This document shows positions 17,829-27,341 of a stretch of 46,658 bases of DNA, piece after piece. A program made the translations under genes and the position numbers. Source of the DNA: Patescibacteria group bacterium (GTDB taxonomy: Bacteria > Patescibacteriota > Minisyncoccia > Phycocordibacterales > Phycocordibacteraceae); assembly GCA_019752595.1 (NCBI GenBank), contig JAIELV010000001.1:442551-489208 (forward strand), given 5' to 3'. The notes beneath the pieces were generated by a model. The model worked only from the letters and a program-made list of their open reading frames with translations. It was not told the origin of the DNA and searched no databases. The stretch's first letter is position 1; each line of letters begins with the position of its first letter.

Positions 17829-19631
17829 CTATTCACCTCCTTCGCGCTCTAAAATAAATCCGCCTGCCTGTAGTTCCCACAGTTTGCGATACAAGCTCTC
17901 ATGATTCTTCAGAAGCTCTTCATGCGAACCATCTTCCTCAATCACACCACCATTTACTACAATAATTCTGTCCATTTTTCGGATGGTTGAGAGTCGGTGC
18001 GCAACTAATATTGCGGTTTTCCCTTTCATAAGTGAATCAAGTGCGTCTTGAATCAAAAACTCAGAGCGCGAATCCAAAGACGATGTTGCCTCGTCGAGTA
18101 TCAGTATCGGTGCATTCTTTAGAATCGCACGCGCGATTGCCACTCGCTGACGCTCACCACCTGAAAGTTTCACCCCGCGCTCTCCGACATACGTCTCGTA
18201 TTTTTCTGGCAGTCCTTCAATAAATTCGTCGCAGTGCGCTAGTTTCGCCGCATGCTTTACCTCCTCATCCGTAGCGTCGGGTCTGCCGAAGCGGATATTT
18301 TCAAGAAGCGTGCGGTGAAAAAGGACAGGGTCTTGTGGAACCATCGAAATATTTTTGTGTAAACTTTCAAGCGTCACTTCTTGTATGTTTTGACCGTCAA
18401 CAGAAATTGAGCCTAGTTCCACGTTAAACAAGCGCAACAACAGTCGTATGAATGTTGTCTTTCCTGCGCCCGATGGCCCCACGAGCGCCACTTTTTGTCC
18501 GCCGGGGATTGAGAGCGTCACGTCGTCTAAGACCTTCCTTTCTTCGCCATCAAACGAAAACGTAACGCGATCAAAAACTATTGCACCACGAGGAACCGAA
18601 AGCGTGCGTGCACCTGGAGCATCCTGTATTTCATGCGGGAGTTCAAGAATTTCCACCATTTCTTTTGAGTCTGCATAAATTTCATACAGCGTGCGGATAA
18701 TGCGCCCGAAATCCCAGAGTTGCGTCGTAAGTGCAATGACGTACACCTGCACCAATACGAACGTACCTGCAGTAATTCCGTTCTCTGCCCACAGTTGAAT
18801 CGCAAAATAGAAGATAAGAAATTCAGCAGCGAAAATGAGTGCAGCTTGCACACCATCGAATATGTTGGTGATGTGCCATGTAAATTTAGTGATTTTTGCC
18901 TGCGCGTGAGTCACGTCACGAAACCGTTCCGTTTCATCGGGATACGCAGCAAAGAGCTGGACAGCGTTTTGATTTGTAATGATGTCTGCCAGGACACCTG
19001 TCGTTTTTGAGTCTGCCTCAGATACCTTGATGTTGTACTTTACTCGCCAAATAGAGAAAATAAGATTGACGAGGAAAAAGACCGCAATCCACCCAATAAT
19101 CACGTATGCCAAAATCCGCTCGGTGTGCCACGTGACCACAATCGCAGCGACAACCGTCACTACAAGTGGGATGAGGTTGAACATGAGCGTGTCTACCAAG
19201 CGTTCCAACGAGCGCGCAAAGCGGTTCACGCGTTGTATCAATGTTCCCGTAAAGCTCGAGGTGAAGAAACTGTGTGAGTGGCGGATGAGGTACTCAAATG
19301 CACGCTGGCGCAGGCGTGCCATGGTGTCTGCCTCCATGGTGGCAATACTAAAATCGCCAATACGCCGCAACGCCCACCGCATGGCGTTTAACATTCCGAC
19401 CGCAACCACAATCGCAATGAGCGCGGGGACAGCAATGTTTCGATCAGGCGCTACGGTGAGTACGTCGAAAAAATCTTTGTAATAGAGCGGGACCACCACT
19501 GCCCCAATAACAGCCGCAGCAAAAAAAGTAACGCCCGTCAGTGTAAAAAGCCCCCATTGCGGTTTCAAGCCTCTCCAAATTTCTTTCAGAACTTCAGGTA
19601 TGCCGACGTTAGGATACTCTACACGCTTCAT
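17829..19631 (-). CDS. ABC transporter, fused permease and ATP-binding protein
   Basis: GPSGAGKTT, LSGGERQRVAIARAIL, PILILDEATSSLDSRSE, N-terminal TM domain. Confidence 0.95.
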   Translation of the reverse strand: MKRVEYPNVGIPEVLKEIWRGLKPQWGLFTLTGVTFFAAAVIGAVVVPLYYKDFFDVLTVAPDRNIAVPALIAIVVAVGMLNAMRWALRRIGDFSIATMEADTMARLRQRAFEYLIRHSHSFFTSSFTGTLIQRVNRFARSLERLVDTLMFNLIPLVVTVVAAIVVTWHTERILAYVIIGWIAVFFLVNLIFSIWRVKYNIKVSEADSKTTGVLADIITNQNAVQLFAAYPDETERFRDVTHAQAKITKFTWHITNIFDGVQAALIFAAEFLIFYFAIQLWAENGITAGTFVLVQVYVIALTTQLWDFGRIIRTLYEIYADSKEMVEILELPHEIQDAPGARTLSVPRGAIVFDRVTFSFDGEERKVLDDVTLSIPGGQKVALVGPSGAGKTTFIRLLLRLFNVELGSISVDGQNIQEVTLESLHKNISMVPQDPVLFHRTLLENIRFGRPDATDEEVKHAAKLAHCDEFIEGLPEKYETYVGERGVKLSGGERQRVAIARAILKNAPILILDEATSSLDSRSEFLIQDALDSLMKGKTAILVAHRLSTIRKMDRIIVVNGGVIEEDGSHEELLKNHESLYRKLWELQAGGFILEREGGE

Positions 19632-19710
19632 CAGCGCATTTTCGCATACCAAACGCTCTCATGCCTATGTGTGCAATACTCAGTGTTGCACAAACGAATA
19701 CACGACGAAT

Positions 19711-20328
19711 TTAGAACCCGAGAGCCTCTTTCACGAATATCACGTGAAATTTCCTTCCCATGGCAGGATGTTCACCCCTGAAAATTAATGTCTTTGATTG
19801 AAACGTTCCTGGATACCCCACACTCTTCATGCGCTCATCTTCAAGTGGGACAACGTGCTTTTCAAGTCGCTCAAGCGCATCCGCCAATGTTGGCATAATT
19901 TTCTGCGTACTCACAACAAAAATGACGTTCGGCGATGTGAAAACTACATGAGGCAACTGGCTCCCTGAATTTGACGCAATAACGATTTCACCGTTTTCTG
20001 AAAGTGCATGCACACTGCCGACGTAGTAATCAGAAATAACAGATTGTTTTCGTAGTGTCGCTTGTTTTTCTGGATCTTTCTCGGCAAGTATCGCGTCTTT
20101 CGGATTAATCCACGCATGTGTGCCTGACTTTAAAAGTTCTATGTAGCCGATTTCTTCAAGTGTACGCGAGCTCCCGTTCATTATCGAAGCGGAAGCGGGC
20201 ACTAATTCATGAATTTTCTCAAGTGCCTGCGCACGATTCAAAACGACCGAGACAGATATATGCCGTTCTGTAAGTGCGGCGCTTGTTTTGGTAATAACTT
20301 CATCTGGAGCAAGTGTGGTGTAGTTCAT
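19711..20328 (-). CDS. LUD (LutC/YkgG-like) domain protein
   Basis: IMNGSSRTLEEIG, YYVGSVHALSENGEIVIASNSGSQLPHVVFTSPNVIFVVSTQKIMPTLADALERLEKHV. Confidence 0.85.
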   Translation of the reverse strand: MNYTTLAPDEVITKTSAALTERHISVSVVLNRAQALEKIHELVPASASIMNGSSRTLEEIGYIELLKSGTHAWINPKDAILAEKDPEKQATLRKQSVISDYYVGSVHALSENGEIVIASNSGSQLPHVVFTSPNVIFVVSTQKIMPTLADALERLEKHVVPLEDERMKSVGYPGTFQSKTLIFRGEHPAMGRKFHVIFVKEALGF

Positions 20329-20458
20329 AGCTCTAGAGTATACCCTGATATGACTTTTCATACAAGTAGGAAAAGTATGATTTCCCCATATTCCCCCACT
20401 TCTGGTCGGACAATAAACCTTGTATACTAGGGAAACTATAAGTTAGTTGAATACATAT

Positions 20459-20905
20459 ATGAAGAATACCGTTATCGTTTTGGTCGTTGTAGCAGTTCTT
20501 GCTGCTGGCGGCTGGTATTACATGAACATGAGTCAAACTTCCACAGACTCAGCCCAGGTGGAAATCGGAATGCCCGCTCCTGGCTCTGAGGGAGTAAATG
20601 AAATGGAGGTAGTTTCGGAAACGGGAGGGACAGTAAAAGAATTTACCGTTGACGGTAAAAACTTTTCGTTTACGCCCGAGCTAGTTTCAGTTAAAAAGGG
20701 CGACACCGTCAGAATAAAGTTTGTAAACTCACAAGGTTTCCATGACTTCGTTATCGATGAATTTAAGGTTGCCACTCCCCAGATTAAAGAAGGGGAAGCT
20801 GTTGTTGAATTCGTAGCCGACAAAGCAGGCTCATTCGAATACTACTGCTCGGTGGGTTCTCACCGCGCAATGGGAATGAAAGGAACGCTTCAAGTTACTG
20901 AGTAA
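20459..20905 (+). CDS. Membrane-anchored cupredoxin-domain protein (type 1 Cu ligands present)
   Basis: FSFTPELVSVKKGDTVRIKFVNSQGFHDFVIDEF...FEYYCSVGSHRAMGMKGTLQV. Confidence 0.9.
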   Translation: MKNTVIVLVVVAVLAAGGWYYMNMSQTSTDSAQVEIGMPAPGSEGVNEMEVVSETGGTVKEFTVDGKNFSFTPELVSVKKGDTVRIKFVNSQGFHDFVIDEFKVATPQIKEGEAVVEFVADKAGSFEYYCSVGSHRAMGMKGTLQVTE

Positions 20906-20924
20906 CCCTAAGCAATTCCCGTTT

Positions 20925-20950
20925 AAAAACGCCCCACAAGGGGCGTTTTT
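20925..20950 (+). terminator. Rho-independent terminator (bidirectional geometry)
   Basis: AAAAACGCCCC-ACAA-GGGGCGTTTTT. Confidence 0.9.
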
Positions 20951-20952
20951 TA

Positions 20953-21828
20953 TTATCTCAGCGTGCCTTCAACGGTATCCCCGCGAAGCAGAATGACTTG
21001 CGTAATGGCTGAGAGAAACATCCCACGAGCATCTATCGGTTCCGTATCGGAAATGTCGGTTGCATCAATTGATGCGTTAATATCGCGCGCTAATCCCTCC
21101 TTCGACACGAACTTCTGCATGAAAAAACTGTACCAGGGGAATTTCACCACCACACGCGCGTCGGAAGTGTTTGCATACGGGTTCACGGTAACCGTAATCG
21201 GAAACGCCATAGGGAAAACCGCAAATAGTCTTCCTTGTGAGCGGTATGTAAGCTCGACAGTATTCAAAGACAAAATAACATCTTCGATATTTTCATTTTC
21301 AAGAATGTCGGAAACAGCCATCAGTGCAAAATCCTTTTTTGTGAGAAATTTTGACGTAAATCGGTTCACGATTGAAAGCTTTGTGATGCCCCGTGCTTTC
21401 AATGCTTCTCTCGCCTTCTTGCCATTTAAACGCACGGTATGTTCTCCGCCATGTGCACTTCCCGAAATAGAGAGTGCCTGATTTCCGAAAAGAGATGCGA
21501 GTATATCCTCTCCATCAAGCACTTCCGAAGAAGATTCTGAATCGCCTTCGGCGTCTCCTCCTGTGCCTGTAGTCGAACTACCTTGAGTAGAAACGGTTAC
21601 CGTCACGTTATTTGCATCCCACAAATTTCCTGGAGTAACAGGCGCATCACTGCCAGCACCCCCACCATCACTTCCCCCTCCCCCTTCAGGAGCATTACTG
21701 TCAGGCATACCTATCGGCGCAGGTCCCAGGTAATCAATATCAACTGAGTTCGTGTCGTTACTGTATGAAACTGCATGCGCAGTAAAAGCGGCTAGACAAA
21801 GAATTGAAAGTGCAATCGCAATCCGCAT
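20953..21828 (-). CDS. Hypothetical secreted protein with G/S/A-rich linker
   Basis: Signal peptide MRIAIALSILCLAAFTAHA; PEGGGGSDGGGAGSDAP linker. Confidence 0.7.
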   Translation of the reverse strand: MRIAIALSILCLAAFTAHAVSYSNDTNSVDIDYLGPAPIGMPDSNAPEGGGGSDGGGAGSDAPVTPGNLWDANNVTVTVSTQGSSTTGTGGDAEGDSESSSEVLDGEDILASLFGNQALSISGSAHGGEHTVRLNGKKAREALKARGITKLSIVNRFTSKFLTKKDFALMAVSDILENENIEDVILSLNTVELTYRSQGRLFAVFPMAFPITVTVNPYANTSDARVVVKFPWYSFFMQKFVSKEGLARDINASIDATDISDTEPIDARGMFLSAITQVILLRGDTVEGTLR

Positions 21829-21859
21829 GCTGTATACCGTAGCACGCAAAATATGGAAA

Positions 21860-22327
21860 CTAGTTCTGAATTACCACAGGAAACCGAACCGATGCATCAT
21901 TTTCTGGCTCTCCAGAAGGATTGTCTTTTTTAAGAACAACGAAAAGGTCACCATAATACGGGTTCGAAAGCTCCATGCGCGCTTTAAACGGTACAAATTC
22001 TTCAGTCATCCAATCCCCCTCTGCTTGTGCGATACCCTGTCCGATTACTGCACCTTCGTTGTCTAAAAGTTCAATCGGGAATGACGCTTCAAAAAACCAG
22101 TATCCGCGGGCAGAGCCTGAAACTGAAATTACTTGACCTACCGTTTGTCCAGGCTTCGGAGAATCAACAACAATCAAATCACTTGAGGCGTTGATATAAG
22201 AAAACGTACCACCTGAAGGAGCTCCTTCCTCTACGGTCGGTGCCTGTGCATTTCCACTGTACAAAAAATACCCACCGATAAGAATGATCAGAACTACAAG
22301 AGCGGCCCAGACGTAATTCTTTTCCAT
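21860..22327 (-). CDS. Membrane-anchored Gmad2 (Ig-like) domain protein
   Basis: LIVVDSPKPGQTVGQVISVSGSARGYWFFEASFPIELLDNEGAVIGQGIAQAEGDWMTEEFVPF. Confidence 0.88.
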   Translation of the reverse strand: MEKNYVWAALVVLIILIGGYFLYSGNAQAPTVEEGAPSGGTFSYINASSDLIVVDSPKPGQTVGQVISVSGSARGYWFFEASFPIELLDNEGAVIGQGIAQAEGDWMTEEFVPFKARMELSNPYYGDLFVVLKKDNPSGEPENDASVRFPVVIQN

Positions 22328-22345
22328 GTATCTATTGTACTAAAC

Positions 22346-22367
22346 AAAAAGGGTGGTTACCCACCCC
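22346..22367 (-). terminator. Rho-independent terminator
   Basis: Minus: GGGTGG-GTAA-CCACCC-TTTTTG, after 61-aa ORF. Confidence 0.7.
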
Positions 22368-22373
22368 TCTCTG

Positions 22374-22559
22374 TTATTTCTGCTCTTCTTTCTTAACCCC
22401 TGGTATATCGCCAAGCATTTTCTCGGGGTCTTTTTCTAATGTCTTCATCACTTCGTCTAAGGCAGGATCAGTGCCCGCAGGGGCAGGCTGAGTCTGCTCT
22501 TCTGGTTCTGTGTCGAACATCATATGCATACAGTATACAAGCGCTCTATGAGCCTGCAA
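22374..22559 (-). CDS. Small acidic hypothetical protein
   Basis: MFDTEPEEQTQPAPAGTDPALDEVMKTLEKDPEKMLGDIPGVKKEEQK; start codon uncertain. Confidence 0.5.
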   Translation of the reverse strand: MQAHRALVYCMHMMFDTEPEEQTQPAPAGTDPALDEVMKTLEKDPEKMLGDIPGVKKEEQK

Positions 22560-23079
22560 ATGTTACCCCCGACGGCAGTTCAAACTTTGAACTGTCTGCC
22601 ACCCACGCAGTGCAATTGTAGTTATACTGCTGGTCGATATTTATCCCCTGCCCCTGAAACGCCGTTGTGCCGTCTGGCGTGCCAATAGTGGTCTTTGCCT
22701 TAAAACCTTGCGGTGCCAAAGACGTCCACACATACACATAGCCCTCGCTTTGAATCATATGGCTATCGATGGTCTGATTTAACTGCGGAACGACGCTTGC
22801 AAAATCACCGCGCAGTTTCTCTCCTGAGATAAACACCGTACCTGAAGAATTTGCTACCCCACTTTCAACGTTAAAGGTGCATTGCCAATTTCCTCCGCGA
22901 CCTATCAAATCGGCAAGCGAACCTGAGAACGTCCCCTCAGAAGGCATGTCCTTCGCGTCTGACTCCGCAGTAGGAGTATTCGCGCTCATCCCCGACACTC
23001 CAGGATTCATTACAAAATATGCTCCCGCGCCTCCGAGGACGACGACCGCAAGCACGATACCTATCAATTTCATTGACAT
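22546..23079 (-). CDS. Hypothetical membrane-anchored extracytoplasmic protein
   Basis: N-terminal TM MKLIGIVLAVVVLGGAGAYFVM followed by soluble domain. Confidence 0.7.
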   Translation of the reverse strand: MSMKLIGIVLAVVVLGGAGAYFVMNPGVSGMSANTPTAESDAKDMPSEGTFSGSLADLIGRGGNWQCTFNVESGVANSSGTVFISGEKLRGDFASVVPQLNQTIDSHMIQSEGYVYVWTSLAPQGFKAKTTIGTPDGTTAFQGQGINIDQQYNYNCTAWVADSSKFELPSGVTFAGS

Positions 23080-23123
23080 GCTGTTTATTTTTTAAAGTTT
23101 AATAACTCAAGAATATCACGCCA

Positions 23124-23561
23124 CTAGTCTAGAGACAGGGGTCTCGCGGGGCGCATAACTGCTGATGGGTCCTTCTTCCACTCATCGGAAACATCTGCAT
23201 ACAGCTCGAGCTCATTGCCGTCAGGGTCAAGTATGTAAAGCGAGTGCGTCACTGAATGATCCGACATCCCGACAATCGTGACGTCGTGTGACTTCAGTTC
23301 CCTATATGCCGCTTGTAAGTCTTCGGGGGAATCACCTATCTTAAATCCAATGTGGTAAAGGCCAGGCTCCATTCCCTTTTGTCGCGGTTCACGCCCTACT
23401 TCTAAGAGAAGTAACTCGTGATGTGTGCGGCCAGAAGAAAAAGCAGCAAGACCGACTGAGCGTGCTATCTCACGAAAACCGAGTGTATCGCGATAAAAAT
23501 TTGCGGAACGCTCAAGATTTGAAACATACAGCACAACATGACCGAGTTCTTGTATGTTCAT
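23124..23561 (-). CDS. VOC family (glyoxalase/bleomycin resistance-like) protein
   Basis: LGHVVLYVSNLERSANFYRDTLGFREI, LYHIGFKIGD, LYILDPDGNELELYADV. Confidence 0.93.
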   Translation of the reverse strand: MNIQELGHVVLYVSNLERSANFYRDTLGFREIARSVGLAAFSSGRTHHELLLLEVGREPRQKGMEPGLYHIGFKIGDSPEDLQAAYRELKSHDVTIVGMSDHSVTHSLYILDPDGNELELYADVSDEWKKDPSAVMRPARPLSLD

Positions 23562-24097
23562 TTCGTTGTGCGTTGACGATGCAGAACAAGCAGCATGAGT
23601 ATAATCACGAACGCGAGCATCGAGAACGCAACCAAGGGGAATGTAATGTAATCAAACTCATAGATAAACCGTTTTCCGCAGTCCCCACCTGAAGCGGGGC
23701 ACGGAAGTGCGCTGCCTTCGCTTATCTGAATGTAGTGGTGATAGAGAGAAACGACAGCACCGAAGATAGAAAGCCAAATTGCATACCACGCTGCGCGCAC
23801 ATCCTTCAAAAACAGTGCGACACCAAAGACCACGACTTGCGAATAGATAAACACTCTCTGCATCCAGCAGAGCCCGCACGGAATAACACCGTACATTTCC
23901 GAATACACAAGACTCATAACAGCAGACGCGAGTGTTAAAAGAAAGCCGAGTAGGAGCCCCCACTTCCCTAAAAGATCCGCAATCGGAGCGACAGTAGGAT
24001 TATTTCTAAAAAGAAACACGCCCAAAAGTACCACTGCGCCTATTTGAAGCGCAATCGTGCCCAAAGCAACGAGGTAATTGAGCTCAAATACAGTCAT
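23558..24097 (-). CDS. dsbB: Disulfide bond formation protein DsbB-like
   Basis: IPCGLCWMQRVFIYSQVV and LPCPASGGDCGKRF, four TM. Confidence 0.88.
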   Translation of the reverse strand: MTVFELNYLVALGTIALQIGAVVLLGVFLFRNNPTVAPIADLLGKWGLLLGFLLTLASAVMSLVYSEMYGVIPCGLCWMQRVFIYSQVVVFGVALFLKDVRAAWYAIWLSIFGAVVSLYHHYIQISEGSALPCPASGGDCGKRFIYEFDYITFPLVAFSMLAFVIILMLLVLHRQRTTK

Positions 24098-24103
24098 ACA
24101 AAA

Positions 24104-24496
24104 TTACTCAGGAAGCGCGCACTTGGTTTTTTCAGCGAGAACCGCCAACTGTTGCTCTCCCGTAACGCGCGTGCCGTCTGGGAAATCCCACGTTGGATAA
24201 TTGGTGACGTCTTTTGCTCGGCACTGCTCCAACTGACCGTTACCATCAGGCGTTGAGCATTCAACGTATGGTAGAAGTTTTACTGATGAACCGAACATTT
24301 TCTTTTGCGCTTGGCAGTGAGGACACCAGAACGCCCCGTAGAAGATAGCTCCGCTGTCTTTGATGCACTGGGTAAATGAATCAAGCTTACCAGGTGACCC
24401 AGGAGCGCCATTTGAAGAGCCAAAAATCACTACGCCTCCCGCAACAAGGGCGAGAACAACGGTACCAATGATAATCGCGGGGGTGTTATTTTGCAT
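24104..24496 (-). CDS. Membrane-anchored thioredoxin-like protein resembling the domain often fused to VKOR
   Basis: FYGAFWCPHCQAQKKMFG...LPYVECS..QCRAKDVTNYPTWDFPDG. Confidence 0.85.
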   Translation of the reverse strand: MQNNTPAIIIGTVVLALVAGGVVIFGSSNGAPGSPGKLDSFTQCIKDSGAIFYGAFWCPHCQAQKKMFGSSVKLLPYVECSTPDGNGQLEQCRAKDVTNYPTWDFPDGTRVTGEQQLAVLAEKTKCALPE

Positions 24497-24538
24497 CCGT
24501 TTAGTATATCGCGCCAGCGTTTACACGGAAAGACTGAA

Positions 24539-25462
24539 TTATTCAATCGGTGCGCGGGCAATGCTACCCATGAGGCGCGACACGCGATACATAGCAAAAA
24601 GCAAAACTGCGCCTGCAATATACTGCGAAACTTCAAGGACAGTGCCGTAGAGGAAGTAATCCAAAACCACGGCGGTCATCGGAAACGCGAGCTCTACGAT
24701 TGTGGCAACAGATGCAGGCGTTTTCTTAAGCCCACGATAATACACCCACAAAGCAAACATTCCCGTTGAGAGCGCAATGACGAGAAGCGTACCCAATTGC
24801 CCCACTGTCACTGCCGTCAAAGATGGAGCGGAGTTTAGTGCAACAACGAAGAGGAGTGCAATAGGCACCGTCAAGAGAAAGCGAAGTCCTGTGATAAAAG
24901 TGTTTGAGTGTGAAAGAAGCGTAAAGCGGGAAAAAGCTGTAGAGGAACCCCACGCAATAGCCGCAAGCAAGGCATACATAGCCGCGGACACATACGCACC
25001 CCCCTCTCCAAAATTCACAATACCGTTCGGGAACGTAACGAAATAGCCTGCAACCAGTGCAAGACCTGCCCATACCGCATACGCCTTTGTTGGCCGTTCT
25101 TTCAAAACGAGCCACGCGGTGAGAACGGTAAACAAAGGCTGAAGCTTTTGAATAAGAAAAACAACCGAAAAAGGAATGAAGCTTATTTTGAGAAGCGCGG
25201 TCGTAAAGAAAAGCGTGCCCAAAACTCCAGAAAGTAACGACACGAGGCCGATTGCGCCCCACTCTTTCTTGGTCAACTTCTCTTTCTTCCAGTTCATGAA
25301 AATGAACGGGAGAAGAATGATGAGCCCAATAAGATGTTCATAGAACACAATCGTCGCAGGAGGCAGATCGTATAGCGTACGGCGCAACACACCGTCGATT
25401 CCCCACAAAACGGCTGCGAAGAAAATCAGAAGCGGTCCGATGCCAAGAAATGTATCTTTCAT
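24539..25462 (-). CDS. EamA/DMT family transporter
   Basis: Two EamA-like halves, about 10 TM segments. Confidence 0.88.
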   Translation of the reverse strand: MKDTFLGIGPLLIFFAAVLWGIDGVLRRTLYDLPPATIVFYEHLIGLIILLPFIFMNWKKEKLTKKEWGAIGLVSLLSGVLGTLFFTTALLKISFIPFSVVFLIQKLQPLFTVLTAWLVLKERPTKAYAVWAGLALVAGYFVTFPNGIVNFGEGGAYVSAAMYALLAAIAWGSSTAFSRFTLLSHSNTFITGLRFLLTVPIALLFVVALNSAPSLTAVTVGQLGTLLVIALSTGMFALWVYYRGLKKTPASVATIVELAFPMTAVVLDYFLYGTVLEVSQYIAGAVLLFAMYRVSRLMGSIARAPIE

Positions 25463-25504
25463 AAAAAATTTTTATGCTAAACGTGCTTTACATAAAATTA
25501 AAAT

Positions 25505-25524
25505 ACCCCCGTTTCTTCGGGGGT
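25505..25524 (-). terminator. Terminator-like hairpin upstream of the DMT gene
   Basis: ACCCCCG-aagaaa-CGGGGGT followed on minus by ATTTTAATTTT. Confidence 0.6.
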
Positions 25525-25546
25525 TTGATTTTACGTTTACGATAAC

Positions 25547-25566
25547 TGATATGATATATCATATCA
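25547..25566. promoter_or_regulatory. Perfect 20-bp palindrome TGATATGATATATCATATCA
   Basis: Self-complementary by inspection; intergenic. Confidence 0.5.
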
Positions 25567-25812
25567 AAATCACAGACGTATACATACCTCAATGTTTTTG
25601 AAGTATGTTCCCCCTTTCATCCCGACTATACGGTCGGTCGCAGAATCTAACTGCAGTCGTGTGTCCATCTCTGAACACTCGCGGACTCGTCTCACCCGCC
25701 GAAGCATTGTGCGAAGGCGGGCGGGATTTACCGCCGATCAGGAATTCCTCGCCTCGCCGAAATCTCGACAGAGGCGGGTCACCTAACCCCGAAGGAACAC
25801 ACGTAGTATATC

Positions 25813-26466
25813 TTAATTCTCAGACGAGAGTTTATTTGCTTTGGAATTCAGTTCCCAAGCCAGGTTGGTGAGAATGCTGGGAAATTTATAGCGAACTGAT
25901 TCGATAAAACCATTGAGGTGCGGCAGCGCGTATACACGGTCGGCGCTTACGTTTGTAAAGTCCTTCCACAAACTCTCTTCATTCTCCTTCCAACGCTCAA
26001 TCAGCCGTACAGTCGGGAGCACTAACCCAGGATTCACTTTTTCATCGAAAACCACTTTTCTTTTTTTACCCATCGGGTCTTCAATGTAAATATCTTTCAC
26101 CTTAAACCAATCACGAGAATAGTGATCCGACCAAGTGTCACTTACGTGAAGACCTCCGTTTTCAGCTAAGCGAATTTCATTACGCTTCTCATACGCTGGG
26201 TCAACATAACCGACTTCTGAATCTACGGTAATATCAGCGTAATTACGTTCACGCGTCCTCTGCAACGCGAAAAGTGTACCGAAATGACTAATAGCTCCAT
26301 CAACGGAGGCGTCAGAGTAGAACTGGGCTTTTGGCCCCACAACGTAACCGACATTCTGTAAAAGGCGTATTGCCAGGTCTTTTTTTAAACCCTTTATCGC
26401 TTCAGACGCCTCTATCGATGAGCTTTGCGCCTCCCCTCTTAGACGCCATCGTTCTTGTGAGTCCAT
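25813..26466 (-). CDS. Hypothetical protein (217 aa)
   Basis: Intact ORF, divergent from the TrmB-type regulator; FFALQRTRERNYADIT-like region not recognised. Confidence 0.65.
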   Translation of the reverse strand: MDSQERWRLRGEAQSSSIEASEAIKGLKKDLAIRLLQNVGYVVGPKAQFYSDASVDGAISHFGTLFALQRTRERNYADITVDSEVGYVDPAYEKRNEIRLAENGGLHVSDTWSDHYSRDWFKVKDIYIEDPMGKKRKVVFDEKVNPGLVLPTVRLIERWKENEESLWKDFTNVSADRVYALPHLNGFIESVRYKFPSILTNLAWELNSKANKLSSEN

Positions 26467-26514
26467 AATCGTAATAAATTAATACACTTATAACGTTAAG
26501 ATAATAAAATAGGC

Positions 26515-26567
26515 TTGTAAATAAGTTAATATTTGATATAATAAAGTGTAATTAATTACAACACTTT
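26515..26567 (+). promoter_or_regulatory. Promoter (TTGTAA-16-TATAAT) with overlapping AAAGTGT-N11-ACACTTT inverted repeat
   Basis: Core GTAATTAATTAC is itself a perfect 12-bp palindrome; ends 3 nt before the TrmB start codon. Confidence 0.55.
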
Positions 26568-26569
26568 CA

Positions 26570-27319
26570 ATGAATCTTCAAAAAACCCTTGAGAACATTG
26601 GATTACCTGGGAACGAAAGCAGGGTCTACCTGGCAGCTTTGGAGCTGGGCGAAACCCCATATTCCGCCCTTGCCGAGAAGGCGGGGGTAAAAAGAGCGAC
26701 CCTCTACTACGACGTCTTACCTGCTCTTATGGAAAAGGGGCTTATAGTGCAGAAAGTTATTGGGAAAAGAAAGTACCTGGTCGCGCAGGATTTGCAGGCA
26801 CATCTTGAAAACAAGAAAGCGGAATTGGCACAAGCAGAAAAAGAAATTCCGCATTTACGTGCGCTTCTTGCCTCTGCAACGGTGAAACCGACTTTGCTTT
26901 TTTTTGAAGGAGTGGAAGGTATAAAAAAGGTCTGGCAGGATCATTTGAAACAAAGCGAACCCATACTGGAATGTATAGGCATAGAAGAAATACATCCCGA
27001 ATTACAAAAATACGTCAAGGAACATTACATATGGAAGAGAGCAGAAAAGAAAATTCCGCTCAAAATGCTCATCAGCGGTCCGACAGTGGCCGGTATTTTT
27101 AAAGTAAAATCCGATCCGTACGAATTACGCGAGGTGCGAAATATCGACGGTTCTCTATTCCCTATTCCCTTAGGATGCGACGTGTACGGAGATTCCGTGT
27201 CGATAACGCTTCATAGAAAAGATAGCGAACCAGTCGGACTAATTATCCGCTCAAAAGAAATTGCAACCACAATGCGCTCCCTCTTTGCGATAGCGTGGGA
27301 ACAAGCGAAAAAAGTGTAA
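26570..27319 (+). CDS. TrmB family transcriptional regulator
   Basis: N-terminal wHTH LENIGLPGNESRVYLAALELGETPYSALAEKAGVKRATLYYDVLPALMEKGLI. Confidence 0.9.
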   Translation: MNLQKTLENIGLPGNESRVYLAALELGETPYSALAEKAGVKRATLYYDVLPALMEKGLIVQKVIGKRKYLVAQDLQAHLENKKAELAQAEKEIPHLRALLASATVKPTLLFFEGVEGIKKVWQDHLKQSEPILECIGIEEIHPELQKYVKEHYIWKRAEKKIPLKMLISGPTVAGIFKVKSDPYELREVRNIDGSLFPIPLGCDVYGDSVSITLHRKDSEPVGLIIRSKEIATTMRSLFAIAWEQAKKV

Positions 27320-27341
27320 ATATCAGGAATGCTTCGCTTGC

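Noticed and set aside
24726-25262. 178-aa minus ORF overlapping the DMT transporter
   Set aside because: Alternate frame of a clear EamA gene; Cys/Arg-rich product typical of an out-of-frame translation.
25592-25871. Plus ORFs of 64 and 88 aa
   Set aside because: Composition follows the GC-rich repeat DNA and they run into the convergent gene; no start signals or motifs.
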